From an uncultured Granulosicoccaceae bacterium (lineage in GTDB: Bacteria; Pseudomonadota; Gammaproteobacteria; Granulosicoccales; Granulosicoccaceae): DNA of 47,081 nt. The notes under the pieces were generated by a model. It was not told the origin of the DNA and did not search any database. It saw nothing but the letters and a program-made list of their open reading frames with translations. Both the position numbers and the translations under genes were made by a program. Each line of letters begins with the position of its first letter. Position 1 is the first letter of the stretch. Below are positions 31,866-40,900 of this stretch, piece by piece. The stretch spans positions 1 through 47,081 of the forward strand of contig CAKZSB010000126.1 in the NCBI GenBank assembly GCA_937920585.1, given 5' to 3'.

Positions 31866-33641
31866 GTGAAGCACTACGCCCCGAACTTTCTGATTTTGAT
31901 GCTGCTGTTTCTGCATCCTGCGGCCGTCACGCCACAGGATGAGCGAACGGTCTCGGTAATTATTCGAGGTGTCGAAGGTCAGCTGCTGCGCAATGTGCAG
32001 GGCACGGTCGATATCTGGCAGCTCAATGGCCAGGCGGCACCCAGCGAGGCGCAGCTGCGCTATCTGCACGACCTCGCCAGCGAGCAGATCAAATCTTCGC
32101 TCACCCCGTTTGGTTATTATCGTGTCGAGGCAAAATCGAGGCTTTCGGATCTGGGGCGAGCCTGGCAGGCGGTCTACGATATTACGCCGGGTGCGCAGAT
32201 TCCGATCCGCGAAGTCGATATCCGCACAGTCGTCGATGGCGCGGCCGACAACGGGCAAGCGCTGGGTCAGTTCGCACAAGCGGCTGCAGAAGCTGACATC
32301 GTCGAGGGGCAGGCGTTAAATCAGCAGGCCTACGATAGCCTGAAGCAAGACTGGCAAACACTCGCAGCCAGGCTGGGCTATTTTGACGCGAAATTTACCA
32401 AAAGCCAGATTCGCATTGATCTGCGGGCCTATGAAGCGCGTATATTCCTGAATTACGCGCTCGGTGATCGCTATCGTTTTGGCGAGCTGAAATTTATCCA
32501 GGAGCAGCCCTGGATAAAGCAGGATCTGCTCGATCGCTACAATGATATCAGCGAGGGCGAACTCTACGACGCCGCGGTGTTGCAACAGCTGCAATCGGGA
32601 CTGGCATCGTCCGAATATTACGAGGATATTCTCATTCGCGCAGCGCCGGACACAGCGATCGACAAAACGATACCAATCGATGTGAATCTGACTCCGAAAA
32701 ACCCGCGCCGCTATGTATTCGGCGTGGGCTACGGCACAGACACCGGCGCCAGAGTGAAATGGGGACTGACTGGCCGGCGAATCAACGACCGGGGCCACCG
32801 GATTGTCAGCGAAGCGCAGATATCCGAGATCGGATCCGGAATCGCCGGCGAATACACCATGCCAACAGGTGACCCGCGCACTGATCAGTATCGCCTGCGC
32901 GCTTCATTTGAACGTGAAGATTCCGACGCCAGAAACTTCAAGAAAACCCTGTTGGGGGGCAGTTACCGCTTTCGCGACGGGCTGTGGTTCAAGACCTATT
33001 CGCTCGATTTCCAGTTCGAGGAATTCGAACTGGAAGAACAGACGCCGACCACGCGGCTGTTGGTTCCGGGTGTTGAGTGGACCCGCACCTACCCGGCCGA
33101 GCTGGATAAACGCATCAACGTGCGCGACGGCAACTGGATCCGTTTGCGCCTGCGTGGCGGCAGCGAATCGCTGTTGTCGGATACCACTTTCGCGCAGGCA
33201 TCAGTGGCCGGAAAATGGATTGAAACCATGCGTGGAGATCACCGGTTTATTGTTCGAGGCGCGGTCGGGGCCACCTGGGCGGATGATTTCACCAGGGTGC
33301 CGTCATCACTGCGCTTTTATACCGGTGGCGATCGATCCGTCAGAGGTTATAACTTCGAAGTCATCGGGCCGCTGGGTGATGATAGCGAAGTGGCAGGTGG
33401 ACAGCACCTGCTGGAAGGCAGTCTTGAGTACGAGGTGCCGTTCAAAACGCGCTGGAGTGTGGCAGGCTTTATCGACAGTGGCGATGCGTTTGACGACAGC
33501 CCGAATTTGCGTACCGGCATTGGTCTGGGGTTGCGATGGCAATCGCCCGTCGGACCGGTGCGGTTTGATCTTGCGCGCAGTCTCGATGAGCCGGGGCGTG
33601 GCAATGTCCGCTTGCATCTCTCGGTAGGGCCCGACCTGTGA
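31866..33641 (+). CDS. tamA: Translocation and assembly module outer-membrane protein TamA
   Basis: 591 residues, normal for TamA. It has an N-terminal signal peptide ('FLILMLLFLHPAAV'), then about 230 residues of POTRA domains ('VSVIIRGVEGQLLRNV...', 'LGDRYRFGELKF...'), then the Omp85 barrel starting near 'RRYVFGVGYGTDTGARVKWG'. 'SLRFYTGGDRSVRGYNFEVIGP' (given in part) holds the conserved VRGY lid-lock motif. The C-terminus 'VRFDLARSLDEPGRG...LSVGPDL' matches the family's closing strand. TamA partners with the inner-membrane TamB in assembling outer-membrane proteins and probably in envelope lipid transport. The start is GTG with no clear ribosome binding site. tamB follows after 10 bp. Confidence 0.92.
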   Translation: MKHYAPNFLILMLLFLHPAAVTPQDERTVSVIIRGVEGQLLRNVQGTVDIWQLNGQAAPSEAQLRYLHDLASEQIKSSLTPFGYYRVEAKSRLSDLGRAWQAVYDITPGAQIPIREVDIRTVVDGAADNGQALGQFAQAAAEADIVEGQALNQQAYDSLKQDWQTLAARLGYFDAKFTKSQIRIDLRAYEARIFLNYALGDRYRFGELKFIQEQPWIKQDLLDRYNDISEGELYDAAVLQQLQSGLASSEYYEDILIRAAPDTAIDKTIPIDVNLTPKNPRRYVFGVGYGTDTGARVKWGLTGRRINDRGHRIVSEAQISEIGSGIAGEYTMPTGDPRTDQYRLRASFEREDSDARNFKKTLLGGSYRFRDGLWFKTYSLDFQFEEFELEEQTPTTRLLVPGVEWTRTYPAELDKRINVRDGNWIRLRLRGGSESLLSDTTFAQASVAGKWIETMRGDHRFIVRGAVGATWADDFTRVPSSLRFYTGGDRSVRGYNFEVIGPLGDDSEVAGGQHLLEGSLEYEVPFKTRWSVAGFIDSGDAFDDSPNLRTGIGLGLRWQSPVGPVRFDLARSLDEPGRGNVRLHLSVGPDL

Positions 33642-33651
33642 GGCGGCATCC

Positions 33652-36600
33652 ATGCAGCCGCGGGCCGGGCCGATGACCTGGGCGCGACGCGTCGGTCTGG
33701 CGTTCCTGCTGTTGCTGTTGGCGCTGATTGCATTGCTGTGGTTTGCCGTTGCTACGCAATCCGGCACGGCACGCGTACTCGATTTGGCGCAGTCACAGAC
33801 TGGCGGCGAACTGAGCTGGCAAAAGGCCAGTGGCAGCCTGGTCGGTCCTTTGAAGTTCGAGCAACTATCCTTGCAGCCTGCCAGTGGTCAGCGTGTAGAA
33901 ATCGGTTCTGCCGAGCTCGAATGGCAACCGCGCTCGCTGCTCGAAAAGAAAATACAGCTCGATAGCCTGAAACTGGACGGGGTAGAAATTCACCTGCCGG
34001 ATGCAGACCCTGATGCCGCGCCGCCGGCAGCAAAAACAAAGCTGCAGTTGAGCGACTTCGAATTGCCATTTGCCGCTGACGTGCGGCAGTTGCTGGTAAC
34101 GAACCTCACACTCTATCCTGCGGGCGCTGCCGAGCCTGTGAAAATCGATCGCATTGCGCTGAGCGCCGACGGCGAGGCCGATCGAATTCGCCTTGCCGAT
34201 CTGCAGATTGAAATGCCGCAGGGCCGTGCCAGCATGCAGGGCGAAATGCTCTCCAGTGGCGACTGGCCCACGGATCTGACCATCGACTGGCAATTCCATG
34301 ATGCAAAGCTCGGGCGCTTGCAAGGCGAGGGCCGAGTGAGTGGTGGCGTTAAATCCGAGTTAGCGGTAGAGCACTCGATCGATGGCCTTCTGCAGTCGCA
34401 ACAACGCTTCACTATCGACAATCTGCTCAATGGTCCACGCTGGCGTGGCGAGGTGCAATTAAAGATAGACGATGGCGCACCATTGGCACCGGCGCTGGCC
34501 GGGTTTGCAACGGATCTTAACTTTGCAACACACGGCCAGCTGATGCCGGATGGCGGTGGTAGCAATGCGACCGTCTCCTCAATCAAAGGCGCTGTGAATC
34601 AATATGAGCTGCTTAGCCGCGGCGAGTTGAAACTTTTAAATAATCAGTTGGAACTGTCAGGGTTTGCCATTGAGGCCGGGCAGTCGAGCCTGCAACTAAA
34701 CGGCAGTGTAGCGGACAATCTGGATGTTCAATGGTCACTGGATATTCCTAAGCTCGATGAACTATTGCCGGCCGCGAGTGGCCGGGTAAATGGCTCTGGT
34801 GAGCTTGTCGGGCTATTGCGCGAGGCACAGTTGCGAGCTGATCTCGACATCACCGCTTTGAAGGTGGATGCGCTGGAAATCGGTTCGCTGCTGGGCGAGG
34901 CCCGAGTCGATCTGACTGACCAGAACGAATCAACACTCGCGCTGCAGGCAAAAACACTGTCGGTTGCCGGCTCGAACTGGCAAATGGTGGACTTGCGCGC
35001 ACAGGGCATGTTGGCCAGGAACAATATGGCGATCAGTATCGACGGCGATGCCGGCAAAATTGACACACAGCTGGTCGGCGGGTGGGATGGCACGGCCTGG
35101 CTTGCGAGCATTCAAAAGCTTGCTGTGAGCGATACCATCCTTGGCGACTGGTCGTTGCTCGAGCCTGCCAGTGTGGTGGCATCAGCGGAGCAGGTGCGCG
35201 CACACAGTTTGTGTCTGCTCAGTGATCCTGCACAGATATGTATGAATGCCAATTGGGCGCGGGCTGACGGGGCCGTGCTGTCATCAACGATCAACCGTTT
35301 TCCGGTTGATCGCTTTGCCCGCTGGCTGCCGACAGAATTGCAAAGCGAACAATTTTTCAATGCCTATCTGGTTGCCACCCAGTCAACCGATGCTGAACGC
35401 GATGTAAAACTCAATCTGCAATTGCCTGCCGGGCCACTCACCTACGAAGCGGATGGCAAAACCATCCGCCGTGAAATGGGTCTGAGCACTCTGGTCGCCA
35501 ATCTTGCCAGTGATCAGCTCGATGTCGACGCTAAAATAGGGTTGGGTGTGCTGGGAGATGCGAACGTACAGGCTGTGGTGGCGGATATTCTCGACAAACG
35601 CACGCTGGACGCCTCTATCGCGGGTGAGATGCGTGATCTGTCTCTCGTGAGCACGTTTGTACCGCGACTTCAGACGGTTCGCGGCGTGTTGGATATAGAC
35701 ATGCAGCTGGCTGGGTCGATCGAGCAGCCCGTGCCGAGTGGTCAGTTGCAGTTGCGCGAATTCGGTGTCGAGCTGCCGGAGGTCGCAGTGCAAATAACCG
35801 ATGGTGAATTAACGCTTGAGCCCACGGAAAATGGCCTGTTCGATATTTCAGGTCGCGCGACTTCCGGCGAGGGGCGTTTGCGGATTAGCGGCGTGGCCGA
35901 TCTGCCGGCGCGCGAATTGAATCTCAAGCTTAATGGTGATCGATTTCAGGTCGCAAACTCGCGCAGTTTGCGTGCAGTGGTGAGCCCGAATCTTGAAGTG
36001 AAGCTTAACGAACAGGGCGCCGCAGTGCGCGGTGAGCTAGTCATTCCGACGGCATTCTACAAATCCGGTGGCAGTAGCGGGGCGGTAAAGGAATCGGGAG
36101 ACGTGGTGATTGTCGATAACGGGCGCGAGATCGAGCCTGTGCGCAAGGCGAGCGGCATCGATCTGGATGTGACCGTCCGGCTCGGTGACGAGGTTGAAGT
36201 GGAAGCCGGAGATTTTGATGGTTCGATCACCGGCGTACTGTCGCTCGAACAAAGCCCCGGCACGGTGGTTACCGGCTCTGGCACCATTGAGGTGGTCAAC
36301 GGAGACTACCTCATCTACGGACAGAAATTGACGATGGAGCGTGGTCGCGTGTTGTTTGGTGGCGGTCCGCTGACCAACCCGGAACTCGATCTGGACGTCG
36401 TGCGAGATGTACCCGCCTATGAAGTCAGAGCGGGCGCGCGAGTGCGCGGCACGGCAGCACAGCCGCTGCTCGAACTCTACTCCGATCCGGTGTACACAGA
36501 CGCCAACATCCTTTCGTTTATCGTGCTGGGCCAGCCGCTGGGCACCAAAGGCGGCAGTTATACGCTGGGTAAATTCATTACCCCCGATCTCTACGTCAGC

Positions 36601-36732
36601 TATGGCCTGAGTCTGTTCGGAGGCGACGATACCTATAACATGCGATACAAGCTCAACGACCGATTGACACTTCAGGCGGTGCGTTCGGGCGAAAACAACA
36701 GCGCCGATCTGGAGTATACGCTTGAGCGATAG
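33652..36732 (+). CDS. tamB: Translocation and assembly module inner-membrane protein TamB
   Basis: 1026 residues, slightly shorter than the Escherichia coli protein. One N-terminal anchor helix ('VGLAFLLLLLALIALLWFAV') is followed by a long periplasmic run of beta strands with repeated amphipathic patterns, as in the TamB/YhdP/AsmA beta-taco proteins. The C-terminal 250 residues are the TamB (DUF490) domain: 'VTGSGTIEVVNGDYLIYGQKLTMERGRVLFGGGPLTNPELDL' (given in part), 'LSFIVLGQPLGTKGG' and 'LSLFGGDDTYNMRYKLNDRLTLQA'. It spans the periplasm to TamA and is thought to conduct phospholipids along its hydrophobic groove. GAGG precedes the ATG. The operon with tamA is clear from the 10-bp spacing; the VTT gene follows within a few bases. 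Confidence 0.93.
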   Translation: MQPRAGPMTWARRVGLAFLLLLLALIALLWFAVATQSGTARVLDLAQSQTGGELSWQKASGSLVGPLKFEQLSLQPASGQRVEIGSAELEWQPRSLLEKKIQLDSLKLDGVEIHLPDADPDAAPPAAKTKLQLSDFELPFAADVRQLLVTNLTLYPAGAAEPVKIDRIALSADGEADRIRLADLQIEMPQGRASMQGEMLSSGDWPTDLTIDWQFHDAKLGRLQGEGRVSGGVKSELAVEHSIDGLLQSQQRFTIDNLLNGPRWRGEVQLKIDDGAPLAPALAGFATDLNFATHGQLMPDGGGSNATVSSIKGAVNQYELLSRGELKLLNNQLELSGFAIEAGQSSLQLNGSVADNLDVQWSLDIPKLDELLPAASGRVNGSGELVGLLREAQLRADLDITALKVDALEIGSLLGEARVDLTDQNESTLALQAKTLSVAGSNWQMVDLRAQGMLARNNMAISIDGDAGKIDTQLVGGWDGTAWLASIQKLAVSDTILGDWSLLEPASVVASAEQVRAHSLCLLSDPAQICMNANWARADGAVLSSTINRFPVDRFARWLPTELQSEQFFNAYLVATQSTDAERDVKLNLQLPAGPLTYEADGKTIRREMGLSTLVANLASDQLDVDAKIGLGVLGDANVQAVVADILDKRTLDASIAGEMRDLSLVSTFVPRLQTVRGVLDIDMQLAGSIEQPVPSGQLQLREFGVELPEVAVQITDGELTLEPTENGLFDISGRATSGEGRLRISGVADLPARELNLKLNGDRFQVANSRSLRAVVSPNLEVKLNEQGAAVRGELVIPTAFYKSGGSSGAVKESGDVVIVDNGREIEPVRKASGIDLDVTVRLGDEVEVEAGDFDGSITGVLSLEQSPGTVVTGSGTIEVVNGDYLIYGQKLTMERGRVLFGGGPLTNPELDLDVVRDVPAYEVRAGARVRGTAAQPLLELYSDPVYTDANILSFIVLGQPLGTKGGSYTLGKFITPDLYVSYGLSLFGGDDTYNMRYKLNDRLTLQAVRSGENNSADLEYTLER

Positions 36733-36738
36733 CGACTG

Positions 36739-37617
36739 TTGCCGCACGGCTGTGACCAGTGTGAAGCACGCTCAGCCCCGCATTTTGAGCGCTGCGACAG
36801 ATTAGATCACGGCCCGATTTTCGCTCGTCAACAGATTATCACTGGTAACCGATCGAATCTCTTGCTGAACCGGGAATCACCACGTCTATCCATTGTGGCA
36901 ATCGTTGCGCTGATTGTGTTTTCGGCGATCGGCATTGTCTGGATGATGTTTCTGGGCGGCACCCAGCTTGTCACTGACGCGGTGACTGATATCGCCAATC
37001 GACAGGCCATTGGCGAGCATTCCGGTTTGCTGCTCGCGCTGTTTTTTGCGCTCGCCGTGCTGACGCAACTGTTGGTTGTACCCAGTGGTTCGCTGATGCT
37101 CGTCGCGGCTGGATTTGTGTTTGGTGCGCCCTCTGCGGCCCTGGTTTATGCCGTGGCGCAGGCACTGACCGCCTGGCCGGTTTACACGATCGCCAGCCGG
37201 GCATTGCGGCGCGGCGAGTCGACGCTATGGTCCAGCCACGTCGATAGTGCTGCCATCCGGCCGCTGTTAACCTCGATCGAATCTCTCCGACAGGACAGCT
37301 TCCTCGCTACCGTTACCCTGCGCCTTACACCGGTCGTACCGAGTGCTGTAGCGTGTGTGCTGGCCGCCACACTGGGTTTGCGCGCACGGAGTTTCCTGCT
37401 CGGTACACTTGCCAGTTGCTGGGTTCGGCCATTGTTTTTCGCCAGTGCCGGGGCCGGCTTGCGCAGCGCGGGGCAACTTAGTGAAAAAGGCTATGTCTTC
37501 AGTCTGACAGACGTGATGCCCTTGTTGCTGTTATTCGTGGCCGCGTTGTCCACTCTGGTTATCCGTCGTTTGCTGAAACGCAAATCAATGCAAACCGATA
37601 TCAAAAGTGCGGGCTAA
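36739..37617 (+). CDS. VTT (TVP38/DedA-type) membrane protein
   Basis: Up to 292 residues from the TTG at 36739, the first possible start; no ATG precedes the membrane part, and a TTG at 36862 (251 residues) is just as plausible. After a first helix ('IVAIVALIVFSAIGIVWMMF'), the VTT core shows 'LLVVPSGSLMLVAAGFVFGAPSAAL' (the re-entrant P-S-G-x-L-M loop of the family) and 'LRLTPVVPSAVACVLAATLGLRARSFLLGTLASCWVRPLFFASAG' (given in part). A final helix precedes an RRLLKRK tail. VTT proteins are linked to phospholipid or undecaprenyl-phosphate flipping. The gene starts within 10 bases of the tamB stop and is almost certainly cotranscribed. Confidence 0.8.
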   Translation: MPHGCDQCEARSAPHFERCDRLDHGPIFARQQIITGNRSNLLLNRESPRLSIVAIVALIVFSAIGIVWMMFLGGTQLVTDAVTDIANRQAIGEHSGLLLALFFALAVLTQLLVVPSGSLMLVAAGFVFGAPSAALVYAVAQALTAWPVYTIASRALRRGESTLWSSHVDSAAIRPLLTSIESLRQDSFLATVTLRLTPVVPSAVACVLAATLGLRARSFLLGTLASCWVRPLFFASAGAGLRSAGQLSEKGYVFSLTDVMPLLLLFVAALSTLVIRRLLKRKSMQTDIKSAG

Positions 37618-37902
37618 TCACAAAAGCTGTAATCCCGATTGTTAGTTTTATGTGTTGGATGTAATAAAAAGTAAAACACCGCACTAAACAGGTTTTTTAA
37701 AAACAGTTATTTTCCGCTTATTGTAATTACCGATTGATCATGCGGACCACGCTTCACAATCTATTACTTTAAAGCAGGCAGCAATTGCCTAGAATCCCAC
37801 CCTGACGTAATCCGGTCAAAACAAAAAAAGATCACGTGATACTACGTCGATCAATTGCGGTAACTTCCAATACGTATTTCCCCCGGTCAGGAGTGATGAT
37901 TA
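37618..37902. other. AT-rich gene-free stretch upstream of the MscS-like gene
   Basis: 285 bp, clearly richer in A+T than its surroundings, with oligo-A/T tracts and the 10-bp palindrome ATCACGTGAT near 37832-37841. It probably carries the promoter of the MscS-like gene. No gene or strong terminator is visible. Confidence 0.5.
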
Positions 37903-39072
37903 ATGAATGATGCAGCAGGCGGTTTCCTGAGTTCAATCCCTTTCGGTGACAAACTCGGTCCTATATTGATAGCCCTGGCTATACTGATAATTGGCCTTTT
38001 CATTGCGCGGATGGTGCGCAAGTTCCTACAGAAAACACTCTCTGGCGTAGATATGCTGAATCGCCAGAACTCCGATGGATCAGTCACCGATCTGGCCACA
38101 CCAATCGCCACACTGGTATACGGCGTTATAGTACTTTTTGTGTTGATCGCCGTGCTCGGCCAAATGGGACTTGAAGATGTTCTGGAGCCGCTCAAGGCAA
38201 TGGCGAGTGAGTTTCTTGGTTACGTACCCAACATCATCGGTGCCGGAATCGTTGGTTATGTGGGCTGGATTCTGGCAAAGATTATCTCTGAATTTGTTGG
38301 TATGGGCCTGGGCAAGGCCGATGAGCAACTGGCTTTGCGTACCGGTAACAACGACATCAAGGTATCGAAGCTCGGAACATCGTTTGTGTTTGCAGCAATT
38401 CTGCTGCCGATCATCGTGGCGGCATTGGGAATTCTTGATATCGAGGCGATTTCCGGTCCTGCTACGGCGATGATTCAGCAGCTAATGTCTGCAATCCCCA
38501 ATATCATCGGCGCTGGCATCATCCTGACTGTAACCTGGTTTGTGGCGAAGTTTGTCGTCAGTATTCTGGGTGGCATTCTCGAGGGAATGAACATCGATGC
38601 GATGCCTGAGAAGCTCGGTTTGCGCAGTATGTTTACCGCGAGCTTCACACCGACCAAATTGATTGGCAGCGCCATCATGTTTTTCTCCATGCTGACGGGC
38701 CTCACCGCCGCTGTCGACAGACTTAACATCGATATCATTTCGCAAATCATGGCGAAAGTACTGCAGTTTGGCGGCGGTATTCTGATCGGTGGCGTCATAC
38801 TGGTGATCGGTAATTTTCTCAGCATGCTGGCTTACAACGCCATGTCCAAAAGCAATCCGGCGCTCGCCAATATTGCACGATTCGCGATACTCGGCCTGGT
38901 GCTGGCGATGGGATTGCGCGCGATGGGTCTGGCCGACAACATCGTCAACCTCGCATTCGGTCTGACACTGGGTGCCGTAGCAGTAGCGGCGGCGCTGGCA
39001 TTCGGACTGGGCGGACGCGACGCCGCTAAAACGGTTTCCGATTCATGGGCCAAAAAGATGTCCAAAGACTGA
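37903..39072 (+). CDS. MscS-like TM-helix-repeat membrane protein
   Basis: 389 residues; ATG 37903 has an AGGAG ribosome binding site. The protein is mostly hydrophobic and contains repeated TM-helix units of the type seen in mechanosensitive-channel-like proteins (Pfam TM_helix): 'GYVPNIIGAGIVGYVGWILAKIISEFV' and 'SAIPNIIGAGIILTVTWFVAKFVVSIL' are two clear copies (given in part). The cytoplasmic beta domain of true MscS channels is not evident. The C-terminal 'AVAAALAFGLGGRDAAKTVSDSWAKKM' matches the end of this family. It is probably an inner-membrane channel or osmotic-stress protein; function is inferred from similarity only. Confidence 0.82.
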   Translation: MNDAAGGFLSSIPFGDKLGPILIALAILIIGLFIARMVRKFLQKTLSGVDMLNRQNSDGSVTDLATPIATLVYGVIVLFVLIAVLGQMGLEDVLEPLKAMASEFLGYVPNIIGAGIVGYVGWILAKIISEFVGMGLGKADEQLALRTGNNDIKVSKLGTSFVFAAILLPIIVAALGILDIEAISGPATAMIQQLMSAIPNIIGAGIILTVTWFVAKFVVSILGGILEGMNIDAMPEKLGLRSMFTASFTPTKLIGSAIMFFSMLTGLTAAVDRLNIDIISQIMAKVLQFGGGILIGGVILVIGNFLSMLAYNAMSKSNPALANIARFAILGLVLAMGLRAMGLADNIVNLAFGLTLGAVAVAAALAFGLGGRDAAKTVSDSWAKKMSKD

Positions 39073-39085
39073 TCGAAGTATCTTC

Positions 39086-39113
39086 TGCCACCGCGTATCA
39101 ATTCGCGGTGGCA
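39086..39113 (+). terminator. Strong hairpin after the MscS-like gene
   Basis: Perfect 10-bp stem TGCCACCGCG/CGCGGTGGCA with an 8-nt loop, 13 bp past the MscS-like stop codon. No T-run follows, so it may stabilise the mRNA 3' end or act with Rho. Confidence 0.5.
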
Positions 39114-39219
39114 GCAATTCGTGTGGCCGTAGCTCCCAGCAGCTTGGCCGTACTACTAAGCAGTCGACAATAAAAAACCATGATCGATAGGCTCAGGTGT
39201 CTGCAATCGGGAGTTAACA

Positions 39220-40863
39220 ATGCAAGGCGATGCTGAAAAAACAAAAAAAGAAAGAGAGTATGAGGAGTACTTTGTTGCGATCCCCGTGCTGTTATTTTTC
39301 GGATGGTTGGCTTATTACCTCATGGGCGATTCCATCCCCGGATTCCAGGCGGATACCGCTATAGCAACAACAGGCGAGAGTGCCGCACCGGCTGTGAGCC
39401 TGGTGGCAACTCGCGGTGCGGATGAATCGCGAGGCACAACCTCAAACCTCACCAGTAAACGCAGCAAAGCGGGACTGGTTGATGCCGATGGTGATGGCAT
39501 CGGTGATGAAGTTGACCGCTGTGCTGGCGAGGCCGGTACGCTCGACAACGGCGGTTGCCCGCTATCGCGTATCGATCGCGATGCCGATGGCGTGTTTGCC
39601 GATGTCGATCAATGTCCGGAGATTGCTGGTGCCGCCGAGAGCATGGGGTGTCCGCCCGATGCCGATAGCGACGGCGTGATCGACACAGACGATAATTGCC
39701 CGACAGTCGCTGGCATTGGCGAAAATGCCGGTTGTCCGGCTGATGGCGACGCCGATGGTGTGGCCGATGTGGATGATAAATGCCCCGCAACACCGGGTGA
39801 TACAGCTGATGGCTGTCCGGCTGATCGCGATGCCGATGGTGTTGCCGACGCGGCGGATCTATGCCCGGAGCTTGCCGGGGTGAGCGAGGCGAATGGCTGC
39901 CCGGCAGATGATGACGGTGACGGCGTGGCAGATGCTGCTGATCTTTGCCCGCAGCTTGCTGGCAGCAGCGAGAACAACGGCTGCCCGACCGACAGCGATG
40001 GCGATGGTGTCGCCGATGCAGACGACAATTGTCCGCAGATTGCCGGCGTCAGTGAATCGGGCGGATGCCCGGCCGACGCCGATGGCGACGGTGTGGCCGA
40101 CGCAGATGATCAGTGTCCGCAACTGGCGGGCGAAGGCAGCGCCACGGGTTGTCCGCCGGTCAGCGATGCCGATGCTGACGGTGTAGCCGACGCGGATGAT
40201 CAGTGTCCGCAACTGGCGGGCGAGGGCAGTGCCACGGGCTGTCCGCCGATCAGCGATGCCGATGGCGACGGTGTTGCAGACACTGACGATCAGTGTCCGC
40301 AGATTGCCGGCGTGGCGACGTCTTTCGGCTGCCCGGTCGACAGCGATGGTGACGGGGTGGCCGATGCCGATGACCTGTGTGCCGATGTCGCGGGCACCGT
40401 GGAAGCACGCGGTTGTCCGGTAGAGGACACGGTTGCTGCACCGACTAATGGTTCGCAACTCACCGATGTCGCTACACCCTCTACAGCCAGTGCGGGAATC
40501 TCGGCGGCCGATCAGGCGATTCTCGATACTGCGCTCAGGCAGGTAGAGTTCAACTCGGGCAGCGCAACGCTGACGCAACGCTCGCGGGTTGTGCTGCAGC
40601 AAGTGGCGCAGCTGATGAACAAGTACCCGGACGCCATTCTGGAGATAAGCGGGCACACTGACTCGGTTGGCAGTGCGCCGTTGAATATGCAGTTGTCGGT
40701 GCAACGAGCACAATCTACCGCCGCCTTTATTGCCCGACAGGGCATTGAGATCAAGCGACTGCTCGCCTTTGGCTACGGTGAGTCGCGTCCGTTAACGGGC
40801 AACGATACGCCTGGTGGTCGTCGTACCAATCGGCGGGTGGAATTCCGCATCGTTCAGCCGTAA
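39220..40863 (+). CDS. OmpA-domain protein with thrombospondin type 3 repeats and an inner-membrane anchor
   Basis: 547 residues; ATG 39220 has GGGAG upstream. A charged start (KTKKEREYEEY) is followed by one hydrophobic helix ('FVAIPVLLFFGWLAYYLMG') without a cleavage site, so the protein should stay anchored in the inner membrane. Residues 85-405 hold eleven calcium-binding thrombospondin type 3 repeats of the D-x-D-x-D-G-V-A-D-x-x-D-x-C type. The last 110 residues are an OmpA C-terminal peptidoglycan-binding domain: 'VEFNSGSATLT', 'LEISGHTDSVGSAPLNMQLSVQRAQ' (given in part) and 'GYGESRPLTGNDTPGGRRTNRRVEFRI'. It would link the inner membrane to peptidoglycan through a rigid, Ca2+-dependent stalk. 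Confidence 0.88.
   Translation: MQGDAEKTKKEREYEEYFVAIPVLLFFGWLAYYLMGDSIPGFQADTAIATTGESAAPAVSLVATRGADESRGTTSNLTSKRSKAGLVDADGDGIGDEVDRCAGEAGTLDNGGCPLSRIDRDADGVFADVDQCPEIAGAAESMGCPPDADSDGVIDTDDNCPTVAGIGENAGCPADGDADGVADVDDKCPATPGDTADGCPADRDADGVADAADLCPELAGVSEANGCPADDDGDGVADAADLCPQLAGSSENNGCPTDSDGDGVADADDNCPQIAGVSESGGCPADADGDGVADADDQCPQLAGEGSATGCPPVSDADADGVADADDQCPQLAGEGSATGCPPISDADGDGVADTDDQCPQIAGVATSFGCPVDSDGDGVADADDLCADVAGTVEARGCPVEDTVAAPTNGSQLTDVATPSTASAGISAADQAILDTALRQVEFNSGSATLTQRSRVVLQQVAQLMNKYPDAILEISGHTDSVGSAPLNMQLSVQRAQSTAAFIARQGIEIKRLLAFGYGESRPLTGNDTPGGRRTNRRVEFRIVQP
40075..40254 (+). repeat. Tandem 90-bp duplication within the thrombospondin repeats
   Basis: Two adjacent 90-bp units (40075-40164 and 40165-40254) differ at about nine positions, mostly third codon bases, and encode near-identical 30-residue repeats ('DDQCPQLAGEGSATGCPP'). 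The other repeats are more diverged, so this is the most recent expansion of the array. Confidence 0.8.
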
Positions 40864-40877
40864 TAAGGGTTGGCAGA

Positions 40878-40900
40878 AAGCCCGGATGCATTCCGGGCTT
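40878..40900 (+). terminator. Intrinsic-type terminator after the OmpA-domain gene
   Basis: Perfect 9-bp stem AAGCCCGGA/TCCGGGCTT with a 5-nt loop, 15 bp past the stop codon, followed by GCTGTTTCC. The U-tract is weak but the stem is strong. Confidence 0.6.

Noticed and set aside
36037-36747. 236-codon minus frame opposite tamB
   Set aside because: Antisense to the conserved C-terminal TamB domain and without a ribosome binding site.
39480-40430. Regularly spaced repeats as a CRISPR array
   Set aside because: The period follows calcium-binding protein repeats in an open frame, and the units are diverged and lack unique spacers.
39859-40713. 284-codon minus frame across the OmpA-domain gene
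   Set aside because: The periodic codons of the thrombospondin repeats keep the opposite strand open; no independent signal.
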